Part shown: piece after piece, positions 51,931 to 60,805 of the stretch | Numbering within the stretch: the stretch's first letter is position 1 | Layout of the letters: each line of letters starts with the position of its first letter | From: Sphaerotilus mobilis | Lineage (GTDB): Bacteria; Pseudomonadota; Gammaproteobacteria; Burkholderiales; Burkholderiaceae_C | NCBI RefSeq assembly: GCF_004216565.1 | Contig: NZ_SGWV01000015.1 | Span: 1 to 64,000 of the forward strand | Length of the DNA stretch: 64,000 nucleotides | Direction of reading: 5' to 3' | Made by a program: the position numbers and the translations under genes | Notes under the pieces: generated by a model | The model's input: the letters and a program-made list of their open reading frames with translations, nothing else | Databases searched by the model: none | What the model was told of the DNA's origin: nothing

Positions 51931-52800
51931 ATGAACGTGGACAAGAACGAAACAACACCGGTGGCTGACGCCGAAAGCCGGTCCTATTCGGCCCCGGCGC
52001 TGGAGAAGGGCCTGGACATCCTGGAGGCCCTGTGCCGCAGCGAGCACCCGATGTCGCAGAAGGACATCGCCAACTTGCTCGGTCGCAGCGTGGGCGAGAT
52101 CTACCGGATGATGGCCTGCTTGGTGAACCGCAACTACGTGACGCTGGTCGACGAGACCAACTACGGCATCACCACCAAGTTGTTCGAGCTGGCCCACGTC
52201 AACCCGCCCACCCACCGCCTGCTTTTCGAAGCCACCCCGGTGATGCAGCGCCTGGCCAGCGAGCTGGACCAGTCCTGCCACCTGACGGTCTACGGCCAGG
52301 GCAAGCAGGTCGTGCTGAGCAAGGTCGACACGCCCAGCGGCATGGGCTTCGCGGTGCGCGCAGGGGCCGAGCTGGACGTGCTGATCTCGGCTTCTGGCCG
52401 GGTGCTGCTGGCCTTCCAGGACGACGAGACCCGCAAGCTGCGCATCGAGGAATCGCTGCAGCGCCGACCCGAGCAGGCCGATCCGCAGATCGACAGCATC
52501 CTCGACCAGATCCGCGTCGCCGGCTTCGAGTCCATCCCCAGCGTGCAGGTGCGCGGGCTGTGGGCCGTGAGCTTCCCGGTGCTCGACACCCAGGGCCGCG
52601 CGATCGCCGCGCTGACGGTGCCCTACGCCGAGCGGCTGGACCAGACCCAGCGCAAGTCCATCCCGGAAGTGACCGAGGCCCTCGGTTCGGCCGCCCGCAA
52701 CCTGTCGCGCCGGGTCGGCGGGATGGTGTCGGCCGGCGCGATGGAGTCGCCCGAGCGCGACGCACCCTCGCGTCGGGCGGCCCGCAACGGCGGTCGCTGA
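51931..52800 (+). CDS. IclR-family transcriptional regulator (289 aa)
   Basis: The helix-turn-helix reads SAPALEKGLDILEALCRSEHPMSQKDIANLLGRSVGEIYRMMACLV (residues about 17-63), and the GAF-like IclR effector domain follows, with HLTVYGQGKQVVLSKVD and LDVLISASGRVLLAF. I use ATG 51931 with GGAGCGCAGCG upstream; an in-frame ATG at 51886 is less well placed. It lies 87 bp after the SDR and probably regulates the divergent TRAP and MaoC operons. Confidence 0.88.
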   Translation: MNVDKNETTPVADAESRSYSAPALEKGLDILEALCRSEHPMSQKDIANLLGRSVGEIYRMMACLVNRNYVTLVDETNYGITTKLFELAHVNPPTHRLLFEATPVMQRLASELDQSCHLTVYGQGKQVVLSKVDTPSGMGFAVRAGAELDVLISASGRVLLAFQDDETRKLRIEESLQRRPEQADPQIDSILDQIRVAGFESIPSVQVRGLWAVSFPVLDTQGRAIAALTVPYAERLDQTQRKSIPEVTEALGSAARNLSRRVGGMVSAGAMESPERDAPSRRAARNGGR

Positions 52801-52874
52801 GGGCGATGCAAGGGCAGGCCCCGATCGCCTGCGGGCGCATCGGCAGGCATCGTGATCGGCCTGGAGACACACCG

Positions 52875-53774
52875 ATGGCCGACCCCGCTGAACAGCACCA
52901 TGACCTCGGCCTTGCCGCCATCTGCGATCCCGCCGATGTCGCTCGCCACGCGAGCGGCGAGCCGGAGTTCGAGCTGCCCGACGGCTGGGCCGGCTTGCCG
53001 CTGGCGGTCTTCCCGATCCCCACGGACTCGCAGCGCGGCCCCGCACACGTCAACGTACCCCTGGTGCTGATGGCCTTGCGCGGGCGCGGCCGACGCTGGT
53101 ATCGCTTCGGCGCGCGCACGGTGGAGCTGTCGACGCAGCCCGGCATGTTCGAACTCTATGGCCGCGACTTCCAGCGCAGCGGCGCACGCTGGCTGGGCGA
53201 GCCCGGCAAGACGGTCGGCGTACATCTCAGCCCGGAGATGGTCCGCACGCTGGCGCCCGCCACGGCGTCGTTCGACCTGCGCACGACGCACGAGGTCTTC
53301 GATCCGAAGTTGCAGTGGCTGATGCAGGAACTGCTGGAGGAAGCCGAACGCGGGGCGCCCGGCGGTGCGCTCTACGCGCAGGGACTGTCGTGTTCGCTGC
53401 TTGGGCGTCTGGCCTCGCACTACGGCGCGCCTATCGAGGTCACACCGGCCGGTCAGCTGGGCAGGGCCCATCGGCAACGGATCATCGAGCACATCCACGA
53501 CCACCTCGGCGACGACCTGAGCATCGTCGCGCTGGCTCGGGAGGTCGACCTGAGTCCGCACCACTTCGCACAGTGCTTCAAGGCGTCGATGGGCATGACG
53601 CCGCACCGCTACGTGCTGCAGCAACGACTCGCTCGCGCCCGCACGCTGCTCAAGACCACCTCGATGCCGATCGCCGAGATGGCGCTCGCGCTGGGCTTCT
53701 CGAGCCAGTCGCACTTCACCCAGGTGTTTCGCGCCCATGGCGGCATCACGCCCGCCGTTGCGAGAAAGACCTGA
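52875..53774 (+). CDS. AraC-family transcriptional regulator (299 aa)
   Basis: An N-terminal cupin-like ligand domain (VPLVLMALRGRGRRWYRFGARTVELSTQPGMFELYG) is followed by two C-terminal helix-turn-helix motifs: LSIVALAREVDLSPHHFAQCFKASMGMTPHRYV and IAEMALALGFSSQSHFTQVFRAHGGITPAVAR. The layout is the XylS/AraC form that activates catabolic genes. It lies between IclR and the tannase-family gene and could control the latter. Confidence 0.9.
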   Translation: MADPAEQHHDLGLAAICDPADVARHASGEPEFELPDGWAGLPLAVFPIPTDSQRGPAHVNVPLVLMALRGRGRRWYRFGARTVELSTQPGMFELYGRDFQRSGARWLGEPGKTVGVHLSPEMVRTLAPATASFDLRTTHEVFDPKLQWLMQELLEEAERGAPGGALYAQGLSCSLLGRLASHYGAPIEVTPAGQLGRAHRQRIIEHIHDHLGDDLSIVALAREVDLSPHHFAQCFKASMGMTPHRYVLQQRLARARTLLKTTSMPIAEMALALGFSSQSHFTQVFRAHGGITPAVARKT

Positions 53775-53895
53775 GCGCAGACCGCCGCTTTTCGACAGGC
53801 CGCCCCCTTTCCTGAAAGACCGCCGATACCCGTCTGCCTACGCTCCCGGACAACTCGCTTCAGTCGAGCGAGCCCCAATCAAGGAGACCCGACAG

Positions 53896-55764
53896 ATGCA
53901 TTCCCGGACTTACCCCTCCCCGATGCTGGCCGTGCTGAGCGCCACCACGCTGGCCCTGGCTGGCTGCGGCGGCGGCAACGCCCCGGCGGCGACACCCACG
54001 GCCACGGCCCAGGCCTGCGACGACGGCCTGAAGACGTCGTTCGCGCCCGATGCGAACACCACCGTGCTGCTGGTCAAGTCCTATGCGGCCGGCGACCCGC
54101 TGGCCCTTCCGGGCACACCCGCCTCGCCCGTGCCGCCGGTGCTGGGTGCCGGGATGTGTCTGGTCAAGATGGTCGTCGGCCCGGGCAACGCGGGCACTGC
54201 CGGCGCACCGTCGACCACCCGGGGCGTGGGCATCGAGGTCTGGCTCCCGACCCAGGCCGGCTGGAACGAACGCATCCGTGCCTTCGGCAGTGGCGGCTGG
54301 GCCGGCGGTCGGCACACCGACATCACCCGCATCGGCTATGAGGGCGCCTCGTTCCAGCCGCTGCATCTGGCGGCGCTGGCCAACGGCTACGCCGTGGTGG
54401 TCTCCGACCATGGCAAGACCACCGCGCCCTACGGCGGCGGGGCCAATGCCTCCTTCATGATGAATCCGGACGGATCGATCAACCAGGTCTCGTGGCAGGA
54501 CTTCTCCGAGCGCGCCATCCACGAGATGGCCGAGAAGTCCAAGGCCCTGGTCAAGCACTACTACGCCCGGCCCCACCAGTACGCCTACTGGGAGGGTTTC
54601 TCGACCGGCGGTCGGCAGGGCCTGAAGTCGGCGCAGAAGTACCCGGGCGATTTCGACGGCATCCTCGCCGGCGCACCCGCGATCAACTGGACGAACTTCA
54701 TCACCAGCGAGATGTACCCGCAGACGGTGATGTGGCGCGATCTCGGCGGCGTCATCGCCGCGAGCAAGCTCAACGCGGTCAGCGCATCGGCGACCGCCGC
54801 CTGTGACGCGGCCGGACTGGGCTTCATCCTGAACCCGGCGTCCTGCCGCTACGACCCGACCCAGGACGCCGCAGCGCTGTGCACGACCACCACCACGTCG
54901 GGCGCAACGCCGGGCAGCAACGCGGATACCACGAAGTGCCTGAGCCTGGCCGAGGCTCAGGCCGTCAACAAGACCTGGTATGGCCATACCCATGACGGCA
55001 GCGTGCCCGACCCGTTCGTGGACAACGGCAGCGGCACGACCCAGGGCTTCAAGCAGCTGTGGTGGGGCCTGACGCGCGGCACCAGCCTGACCAGCCTGGC
55101 AGGCACCAACCCGTTCCCGATCTCGTCGGACAACGTCGCGCTGATCCTGCAGTCGCCGCAGTTCGCGCAGACGGCCCCCGCAACCTTCGTCAATGCAACG
55201 GCTGCGCCGGCCGACCGGTGGAGAAGCCTGACCTACGCCGACCTGGCCAACGTGAACGCACTGGGCGTCGGTCTGCAACCCTGGTTCAGCCACATCAACA
55301 CCGACAACCCGAACCTCGCCGCCTTCCGCGACAAGGGCGGCAAGATCCTGACCTACCACGGCCTGGCCGATGAGCTGATCACGCCACAAGGCTCGGTGAA
55401 CTACTACGCCAAGGTCGAGGCCGCGATGGGTGGCAATGCAGAGGTGCAGAAATTCCATCGCCTGTTCCTGATCCCCGGCATGGGTCACAACACGATCTTC
55501 AAGGTCAGCGCGCTGGACCCCGCCACGGGTGCCATCGCCACGACCAGCAAGGTTCCGTTGCCGGCACTGCCGATCAACGGTGGCACGGACGATCAGCTGT
55601 TCACCGCCTTGCGCAACTGGGTCGAGAACGGGACGGCTCCCAGCCGCATGGACATCAGCTCGTCGGACGCATCGGTGACCCTGCCCATTTGCGCCTACCC
55701 GAAACGGGCCGTCCACAGCGGCACGGGCTCGGTCAGGTCAGCGGCCAGCTACACCTGCAGCTGA
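53896..55764 (+). CDS. Tannase/feruloyl-esterase-family lipoprotein lacking the usual Cys pair
   Basis: A lipoprotein signal (LAVLSATTLALAGCGGGN, lipobox LAGC) sends the 622-residue protein to the periplasm or outer membrane. The alpha/beta-hydrolase core carries the nucleophile elbow YWEGFSTGGRQGLKSAQKYP, an Asp in LADELITPQGS and a catalytic His in FLIPGMGHNTIF. Tannase, feruloyl esterase B and MHETase normally have Cys before the Ser (GCSxGG) and after the His (GHC), bridged by a disulfide. Here they are Phe and Asn. The Ser-Asp-His triad is intact, so activity is likely. A lid domain with paired Cys lies between. It probably hydrolyses an ester outside the cytoplasm. Confidence 0.88.
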   Translation: MHSRTYPSPMLAVLSATTLALAGCGGGNAPAATPTATAQACDDGLKTSFAPDANTTVLLVKSYAAGDPLALPGTPASPVPPVLGAGMCLVKMVVGPGNAGTAGAPSTTRGVGIEVWLPTQAGWNERIRAFGSGGWAGGRHTDITRIGYEGASFQPLHLAALANGYAVVVSDHGKTTAPYGGGANASFMMNPDGSINQVSWQDFSERAIHEMAEKSKALVKHYYARPHQYAYWEGFSTGGRQGLKSAQKYPGDFDGILAGAPAINWTNFITSEMYPQTVMWRDLGGVIAASKLNAVSASATAACDAAGLGFILNPASCRYDPTQDAAALCTTTTTSGATPGSNADTTKCLSLAEAQAVNKTWYGHTHDGSVPDPFVDNGSGTTQGFKQLWWGLTRGTSLTSLAGTNPFPISSDNVALILQSPQFAQTAPATFVNATAAPADRWRSLTYADLANVNALGVGLQPWFSHINTDNPNLAAFRDKGGKILTYHGLADELITPQGSVNYYAKVEAAMGGNAEVQKFHRLFLIPGMGHNTIFKVSALDPATGAIATTSKVPLPALPINGGTDDQLFTALRNWVENGTAPSRMDISSSDASVTLPICAYPKRAVHSGTGSVRSAASYTCS

Positions 55765-55796
55765 CGAGCATCCATGGCAGGCAGGGGCGCGGCGAA

Positions 55797-56879
55797 ATGG
55801 GCAACGAGGTGACTCGGTGTCGGTCGTGCGCGGTCCTGTCGTGCCTGGCGCTGTCGTGCCTGGCGCTCTCCTGCCTGGTGCTGCTCGCCTTCCCCTCGAC
55901 CGGATCGGCACAGCCCGCGCCGCCACGCCAGATCAAGTTCGCCTTGCAAGGCACCGCCGGCAGTGCGCCACACGAGGCGGCGGTGCGTTTCGCGCAGGAC
56001 GTCAAGTCACGCAGCCACGGTCGACTTGAGATCCGACTGTTCGCCGGCGGCGTGCTGGGCAACGACCTCGCCGTCATTTCGGCCGTTCGCGGCGGGACGA
56101 TCGAGATGTCCGTGCTCAATGCGAGCCTGCTGGCGGGGGTGGCTCGACCCATGAGCCTGTTCGACTTCCCATTCCTGTTCGACAGCGAACGCGAGGCCCA
56201 TGCCGTCATCGACGGCCCCTTCGGACAACGGCTGCATGACCTGCTGGAGCCCAGGGGCCTGATCGGCCTGTGCTACTGGGGTGTGGGGGTCCGTCACTTC
56301 CACAACGGCAGGCGTGCGATCCGCAGGGTCGAAGACCTGCAGGGCTTGAAGATGCGGGTGGTCGAGTCGCCGATCTACCTCGATTTCATGGCCGCACTGG
56401 GTGCCCAACCCATGCCCATGCCCTTCCCCGAGCTGCGCGCAGCCCTGGAAAGCGGGGCTGTCGACGGCGGCACGCAGCCGATCTCGGCGATGGTCAACGC
56501 CCGGCTGCACGAGGTCCAGCGCCACGTCACGCTGACCGGCCACGTGAGCAATCCGCAGTCGGTGATCGTCAGCCGGAAGTTCTGGGAGGGGTTGCCCGCA
56601 GCGGACCGCCAGATCCTGCTCGAAGCCGCCCGTTCGGTGCGCGCCGACGCCCGACGGGCGCTGGTCGAGCGCGACGCCCAGGGCATGGCCACCCTCAAGA
56701 AAGCCGGCCTCGAGATCCACGCACTCGACGCCACCGAACTCGCCCGCATGAGGGCCCTCGCACAACAGGTCATCGCGATGCACACGCCGCGGATCGGAGC
56801 ATCGCTGGTACGAGAGCTCCACGCGGCACAGGAAGAAGCACGGCAAGAGGCACGGCAAGAACTTCGCCCAGCTCGCTGA
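55797..56879 (+). CDS. Orphan TRAP substrate-binding protein (DctP), 360 aa
   Basis: A signal peptide containing a threefold LSCLA repeat (DNA repeat 55836-55880) ends near GSAQPAPP. The mature protein is DctP-like: QIKFALQGTAGSAPHEAAVRFAQDVKSRSHGRLEIRLFAGGVLGND, then GLKMRVVESPIYLDFMAALGAQPMPMPFPELRAALESGAVDGGTQP with the substrate Arg. No DctQ/DctM gene adjoins it. It may use the DctQM at 45213-47099 or supply an uptake system further away. It sits between the tannase-family gene and tonB on the same strand. Confidence 0.88.
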   Translation: MGNEVTRCRSCAVLSCLALSCLALSCLVLLAFPSTGSAQPAPPRQIKFALQGTAGSAPHEAAVRFAQDVKSRSHGRLEIRLFAGGVLGNDLAVISAVRGGTIEMSVLNASLLAGVARPMSLFDFPFLFDSEREAHAVIDGPFGQRLHDLLEPRGLIGLCYWGVGVRHFHNGRRAIRRVEDLQGLKMRVVESPIYLDFMAALGAQPMPMPFPELRAALESGAVDGGTQPISAMVNARLHEVQRHVTLTGHVSNPQSVIVSRKFWEGLPAADRQILLEAARSVRADARRALVERDAQGMATLKKAGLEIHALDATELARMRALAQQVIAMHTPRIGASLVRELHAAQEEARQEARQELRPAR

Positions 56880-56946
56880 CCACGGCCTCCGGTTTCCCTA
56901 GGGTTAACACTGTTCACAGTTTTCAAGGTCCTCTCTAACATTTTGA

Positions 56947-56964
56947 TGTTAACGATAACATTCA
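56947..56964. promoter_or_regulatory. Operator-like palindrome before tonB
   Basis: TGTTAACGATAACATTCA contains a near-perfect palindrome TGTTA-N4-TAACA with central CG, the usual centre of LacI-family operators. The same 18 bp occur inverted at 62607-62624 before the TonB-dependent receptor. It lies 67 bp upstream of the tonB ATG. A further inverted repeat ACTGT-N2-ACAGT occurs at about 56908-56920. Confidence 0.7.
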
Positions 56965-57030
56965 CGTAGCGAAAAAATGCCGACACCGGGTTGTCGGCTG
57001 TTTTCACTCGTCTGGACATTGAAAGCTCGT

Positions 57031-57723
57031 ATGGAAGACTACGCCAGCCGGCAAAGAAAGCCGACCAAGCACCTGATAGGTCTTGGACTGGTGGTGGTAT
57101 TGCACGTCGGTTTGCTCTGGGCCATCAATTCGGGTTTGGCGCGGGCCTTCGTCAAGAAGATCAAGGGCCCGGTGGAAGCCGTGATGCTGGAAGAGGCGAA
57201 ACCCGACATACCCCCGCCGCCGCCGCCCCCACCTCCACCTCCGCAGAAGAACGCGCCGCCTCCGCCGCCACCGCCGGCCTATGTGCCCCCGGTCGAGGTC
57301 CAGGTCACGCAGGCGCCCGCAGCCAACGCGATCGCCGCCGTGACGAGCGCCCCGCCCAAGGTCGAGGCCCCCCCGCCGCCGCCGCCCGCTCCCGCTCCGG
57401 CGCCGCCCGCGCCACCCCCGCCGGCTCCCCCGCCGGCCGAACCGGTGCGCACGCCCGCGGTGGTGAACGCCTCGGGCTGCGAGAAGCCGGAATATCCCAG
57501 CGCCTCGCGCCGGCTGGAGGAGGAAGGCACCGTCAGCCTGCGCTTCCTGGTCGGCATCGACGGCAAGGTCATCCAGGCCGAAGTCGACAAGAGTTCCGGT
57601 CACAAGCGGCTCGACGAAGCGGCCCGCTCGGGTCTCTCGCGCTGCACCTTCAAGCCCGCCACCGTGGACGGCAAACCCGAGCAGGGTTGGGCGACCATGA
57701 AATACACCTGGCGACTCGAATAA
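57031..57723 (+). CDS. tonB: TonB energy-transducing protein (230 aa)
   Basis: A membrane anchor lies at residues about 15-35 (HLIGLGLVVVLHVGLLWAINSGL, with the conserved His). A long proline-rich spacer (residues about 58-140, runs of Pro to cross the periplasm) precedes the C-terminal domain NASGCEKPEYPSASRRLEEEGTVSLRFLVGIDGKV...RCTFKPATVDGKP, which contacts receptors. It transmits inner-membrane energy from ExbB/ExbD to outer-membrane receptors. It is the first gene of a tonB-exbB-exbD-exbD operon, a known arrangement in Xanthomonas and relatives. Confidence 0.94.
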   Translation: MEDYASRQRKPTKHLIGLGLVVVLHVGLLWAINSGLARAFVKKIKGPVEAVMLEEAKPDIPPPPPPPPPPPQKNAPPPPPPPAYVPPVEVQVTQAPAANAIAAVTSAPPKVEAPPPPPPAPAPAPPAPPPPAPPPAEPVRTPAVVNASGCEKPEYPSASRRLEEEGTVSLRFLVGIDGKVIQAEVDKSSGHKRLDEAARSGLSRCTFKPATVDGKPEQGWATMKYTWRLE

Positions 57724-57779
57724 GTCGAATCCAGCGCATCTCGAAGAATCTCGTTCCATCTCGATTGGAGAAACCCATC

Positions 57780-58577
57780 ATGACCTTCAAGAATATTGGC
57801 TCGGCCGCCAGAAACTGGCTGGTACTCGCCTTCACCGCCCTGAACAGCGTGGCCGCGACGGCTCAGGAAAATGCCGCCAACGCAGCCAGCGCCGCCACCG
57901 GTGCCGCCGCAGCGGTGGCCGAAGAAAACCCCTATGGCCTGAGCGCCCTGTGGGCCCAGGGTGATTTCGTGGCCAAGGCGACGCTGATGATCCTGGTGGT
58001 CATGAGCATGGCGTCCTGGTATGTGATCTTCACCAAGCTGGCCGAGCAGTCCAAGCTCAACCGCCAAGCCGAAGCCGCACGCAACCGTTTCTGGGAAGCC
58101 GAGACGGTCGAGCTCGGCAAGGAGAGGCTCGCCGCCGGCAGCGCCTTCCGCTACATCGCCGAGAAGGGCCTGGACGGCGCCTCCAAGCACACCGGCCTGC
58201 TGGGTGCGGTCGACTTCAACGAGTGGGTGACGATGAGCATCCAGCGCGCCATCAACAACGTCCAGAGCCGCATGCAGGACGGCCTGGCCGTGCTGGCCAC
58301 CGTCGGCTCGACGGCACCGTTCGTCGGCTTGTTCGGCACGGTCTGGGGCATCTACCACGCGCTGGTGAAGATCGGCATGTCCGGTCAGGCGTCGATCGAC
58401 AAGGTTGCCGGCCCCGTCGGCGAGGCGCTGATCATGACCGCCATCGGTCTGGCCGTCGCCGTGCCGGCGGTGCTGGGCTACAACTGGCTGGTGCGTCGCA
58501 ACAAGGCCGTGATGGAGGAGGTCAACGCCTTCGGCTCCGACCTGCACGCCGTCCTGCTGGGCCTGGCCAAGAAGTGA
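57780..58577 (+). CDS. exbB: ExbB-type proton channel (MotA/TolQ/ExbB family)
   Basis: A cleavable-looking N-terminus with an Ala/Asn-rich extension (LVLAFTALNSVAATAQENAANAASAATG) is followed by three membrane helices (about residues 65-85, 170-195 and 210-230). The family block DGLAVLATVGSTAPFVGLFGTVWGIYHALVKIG and PVGEALIMTAIGLAVAVPAVLGYN is complete, including the channel Thr/Pro residues. The extension is seen in some ExbB proteins. It forms the pentameric proton channel with ExbD. Confidence 0.94.
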   Translation: MTFKNIGSAARNWLVLAFTALNSVAATAQENAANAASAATGAAAAVAEENPYGLSALWAQGDFVAKATLMILVVMSMASWYVIFTKLAEQSKLNRQAEAARNRFWEAETVELGKERLAAGSAFRYIAEKGLDGASKHTGLLGAVDFNEWVTMSIQRAINNVQSRMQDGLAVLATVGSTAPFVGLFGTVWGIYHALVKIGMSGQASIDKVAGPVGEALIMTAIGLAVAVPAVLGYNWLVRRNKAVMEEVNAFGSDLHAVLLGLAKK

Positions 58578-58640
58578 TCAACCTCGGGCCCGTCGCCCCA
58601 CGAGGGCATGGGCCTGCATCGGACTGTTGGGGACGACAAC

Positions 58641-59051
58641 ATGGCCATGAACGTGGGGCAAGCCGACGACGAGATCATCGGCACGATCAACACGACGCCG
58701 CTGGTCGACGTCATGCTGGTTCTCTTGATCATCTTCCTGATCACGATTCCGGTGGTGACGACCTCGATCAAGGTCGACCTGCCCAAGGAACGCAACACGG
58801 TGCGCGAGACCAAGCCCGAGAACGTGATCGTGTCGGTGGACCGTCAGGGCGGGATCTTTCTCTACGACACGCCGATCCGCAACGGCAATGAACTTCAGGA
58901 GCGGATGAAGAAGTTCGCGGCGATGAAGCCGCAACCCGAAGTCCAGATCCGTGGCGACCACCAGAGCGACTTCGAGTCGGTCGGACGCGTGATGTACGCG
59001 ATCCAGCGCACCGGCATCGTCAAGGTCAGCTTCATCACCGAACCGAATTGA
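58641..59051 (+). CDS. exbD: ExbD, first copy (136 aa)
   Basis: A short cytoplasmic start (MAMNVGQADDEIIGTINTTPLVDVMLVLLIIFLITIPV) contains the single membrane helix with the essential Asp (TTPLVDVMLVLLIIF). The periplasmic domain includes PEVQIRGDHQSDFESVGRVMYAIQRTGI. It couples proton flow in ExbB to TonB. It starts 63 bp after exbB and precedes a second exbD by 10 bp. Confidence 0.93.
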   Translation: MAMNVGQADDEIIGTINTTPLVDVMLVLLIIFLITIPVVTTSIKVDLPKERNTVRETKPENVIVSVDRQGGIFLYDTPIRNGNELQERMKKFAAMKPQPEVQIRGDHQSDFESVGRVMYAIQRTGIVKVSFITEPN

Positions 59052-59061
59052 AGGCACGAAC

Positions 59062-59490
59062 ATGGCCATGAACCTGGGAAGTTCGACGGACGGTGACCTG
59101 GACGTCATCGCCGACATGAACACGACGCCGCTGATCGACGTGATGCTCGTGCTGCTGATCATGCTGATCATCACGATTCCGGCGCAGCTGCACGCCGTCA
59201 ACCTCGACATCCCTCTGCCCACGAATGCGCCGAAGACGGTCGAGCCGATCGTCGTGCGCATCGATGTGGACGAGACGAGCGCGATCTTCTGGAATGGCGA
59301 GCAGGTGGCAGACCGGAACGCTCTCGAGCTGAAGCTGGCCGAATCGGCGCGCATGCAACCGCAACCCGAGCTGCACATCCGCTCCAAGGGCAAGGCCAAG
59401 TACGAAGCGGTCGCCACGGTGCTCGCCTCGGCCCAGCGCAATGGCCTGAACAAGCTGGGCATCGTCGGCACCGAGCAGTTCGCGAACTGA
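59062..59490 (+). CDS. exbD: ExbD, second copy (142 aa)
   Basis: A paralogue of the preceding gene with the same MAMNLGSSTDGDLDVIADMNTTPLIDVMLVLLIMLIITIP helix and Asp, and a periplasmic end ELHIRSKGKAKYEAVATVLASAQRNG. Tandem exbD genes occur in Xanthomonas-type tonB loci, where one copy is needed for particular substrates. The stop overlaps the next start (TGATG). Confidence 0.92.
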   Translation: MAMNLGSSTDGDLDVIADMNTTPLIDVMLVLLIMLIITIPAQLHAVNLDIPLPTNAPKTVEPIVVRIDVDETSAIFWNGEQVADRNALELKLAESARMQPQPELHIRSKGKAKYEAVATVLASAQRNGLNKLGIVGTEQFAN

Positions 59491-60740
59491 TGCGCCCATC
59501 GCTCCCGTCCAGGCCCTCCACATCGAACAGCATGAAGTCGGCTCGCGCGTCCCTGCAACGACTGGCCCTGATGACAGCCTTTCTGGCCACCCTCCTGGCA
59601 AGCTCTGCGGTGCGGGCCCAGACTGCCCTGCGGGCCGAGGTCGCCAAGCCGCTGCAGGCCGCCCAGGAACTCATCAAGTCGGGCAACCCGGCGGGTGCGC
59701 TGGCGCAGGCCGTGAACGCACGCTCGATCGCCAACCTGAGTGCATCGGAACGCGTCACGGTCGAACGCGTCGCCGCGACAGCGGCCCTGCACGCCAAGGA
59801 CACCGCAAGCGCCATCGAGGCCCTGGTCTACCTGTCCGCCGAGGCCTCCGTGCCGCCGGCCGAAAGGCTGACGTTCCAGGAGATCCTCATCGGCCTGCAG
59901 CGCGCACAGGGCGACCTGCCAGGCCTCGCCCGCACCGCCCGGCTCTACCTCGATCAGGGCGGCGGCAAGGCCGGCATTCGGGCGCTTTACCTGCAGTCGC
60001 TGTCGGCCCAGAAACGCCATGCCGACATCGTCGACTACCTCAAGCCCATGCTGGCCGATGAACGCCAGACGACGCTGACGGAGCCTGAAGCCACGGCGCT
60101 GGCGCTGGCCCAGCAGGCATTGGGCAACGATGCCGGCTACTACGACGCGCTCAAGCGTCTGGTCACTGTCGCACCGACCAACCCGGACTACTGGCGCGAG
60201 GTGCTTGCACAACTGAGGGAACGGCCCGGCTTCGATCCGCGTCATGAGCTCGACGTGGTCCGGCTCATGGCGCATCGCCACCTGCTCGGCGGTGCCGACG
60301 CGCATCTGCAGCACGCCCAGCTCGCGTTGAAGGCCGGTTATCCGCTGGAGGCTGCGCGTGTGCTCGAAGCCGGTGAAGCCGCCCAGGCTTTCGTCTCAGC
60401 CGCCGATCGGCAGAGTCTCGACAAGCTGCGCCTGACCGTGCAGAAGAAGGTGGCCGAGGACGCTCCGCAGATCAGGGCGCTGGAGGCTGCGACGGCAGCG
60501 CCGCAGCGAGCCGAGCTGGCGGAGATCCTCGCGTCGAAGGGCGATCACGCCGGCGCCATCGCCCTGTACCGACTAGCGCTGCAAGGCACCGGCCTGCGCC
60601 GCGAGGACGAGTTGCGCCTGCACCTGCTCGTGTCCCTCGAACTGTCCGGCCAACGGCAGGAGGCACGGGAGCTTCTGTCGTCGCTCAAGCCTGGCAGCAC
60701 CGCACGTGAACTCGGGGTCCTATGGACCATGCCGAACTGA
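59490..60740 (+). CDS. Periplasmic TPR-type protein of the tonB operon (416 aa)
   Basis: A signal peptide is best defined from the internal Met at 59532 (MKSARASLQRLALMTAFLATLLASSAVRAQT, cleavage after RAQ). The mature protein is entirely helical, with a tetratricopeptide-like pattern: AAQELIKSGNPAGALAQAVNA, FQEILIGLQRAQGDLPGLARTARLYLDQ and LAEILASKGDHAGAIALYRLAL. TPR partners of TonB systems occur in Vibrio (TtpC). It follows exbD2 by a one-base overlap, so it may organise the TonB complex or link it to downstream hydrolases. Confidence 0.75.
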   Translation: MRPSLPSRPSTSNSMKSARASLQRLALMTAFLATLLASSAVRAQTALRAEVAKPLQAAQELIKSGNPAGALAQAVNARSIANLSASERVTVERVAATAALHAKDTASAIEALVYLSAEASVPPAERLTFQEILIGLQRAQGDLPGLARTARLYLDQGGGKAGIRALYLQSLSAQKRHADIVDYLKPMLADERQTTLTEPEATALALAQQALGNDAGYYDALKRLVTVAPTNPDYWREVLAQLRERPGFDPRHELDVVRLMAHRHLLGGADAHLQHAQLALKAGYPLEAARVLEAGEAAQAFVSAADRQSLDKLRLTVQKKVAEDAPQIRALEAATAAPQRAELAEILASKGDHAGAIALYRLALQGTGLRREDELRLHLLVSLELSGQRQEARELLSSLKPGSTARELGVLWTMPN

Positions 60741-60805
60741 AGCCCACGACACCACGTACGACACCACGTACGACACCACGCACGACACCACGCACAGGAC
60801 CCCGC

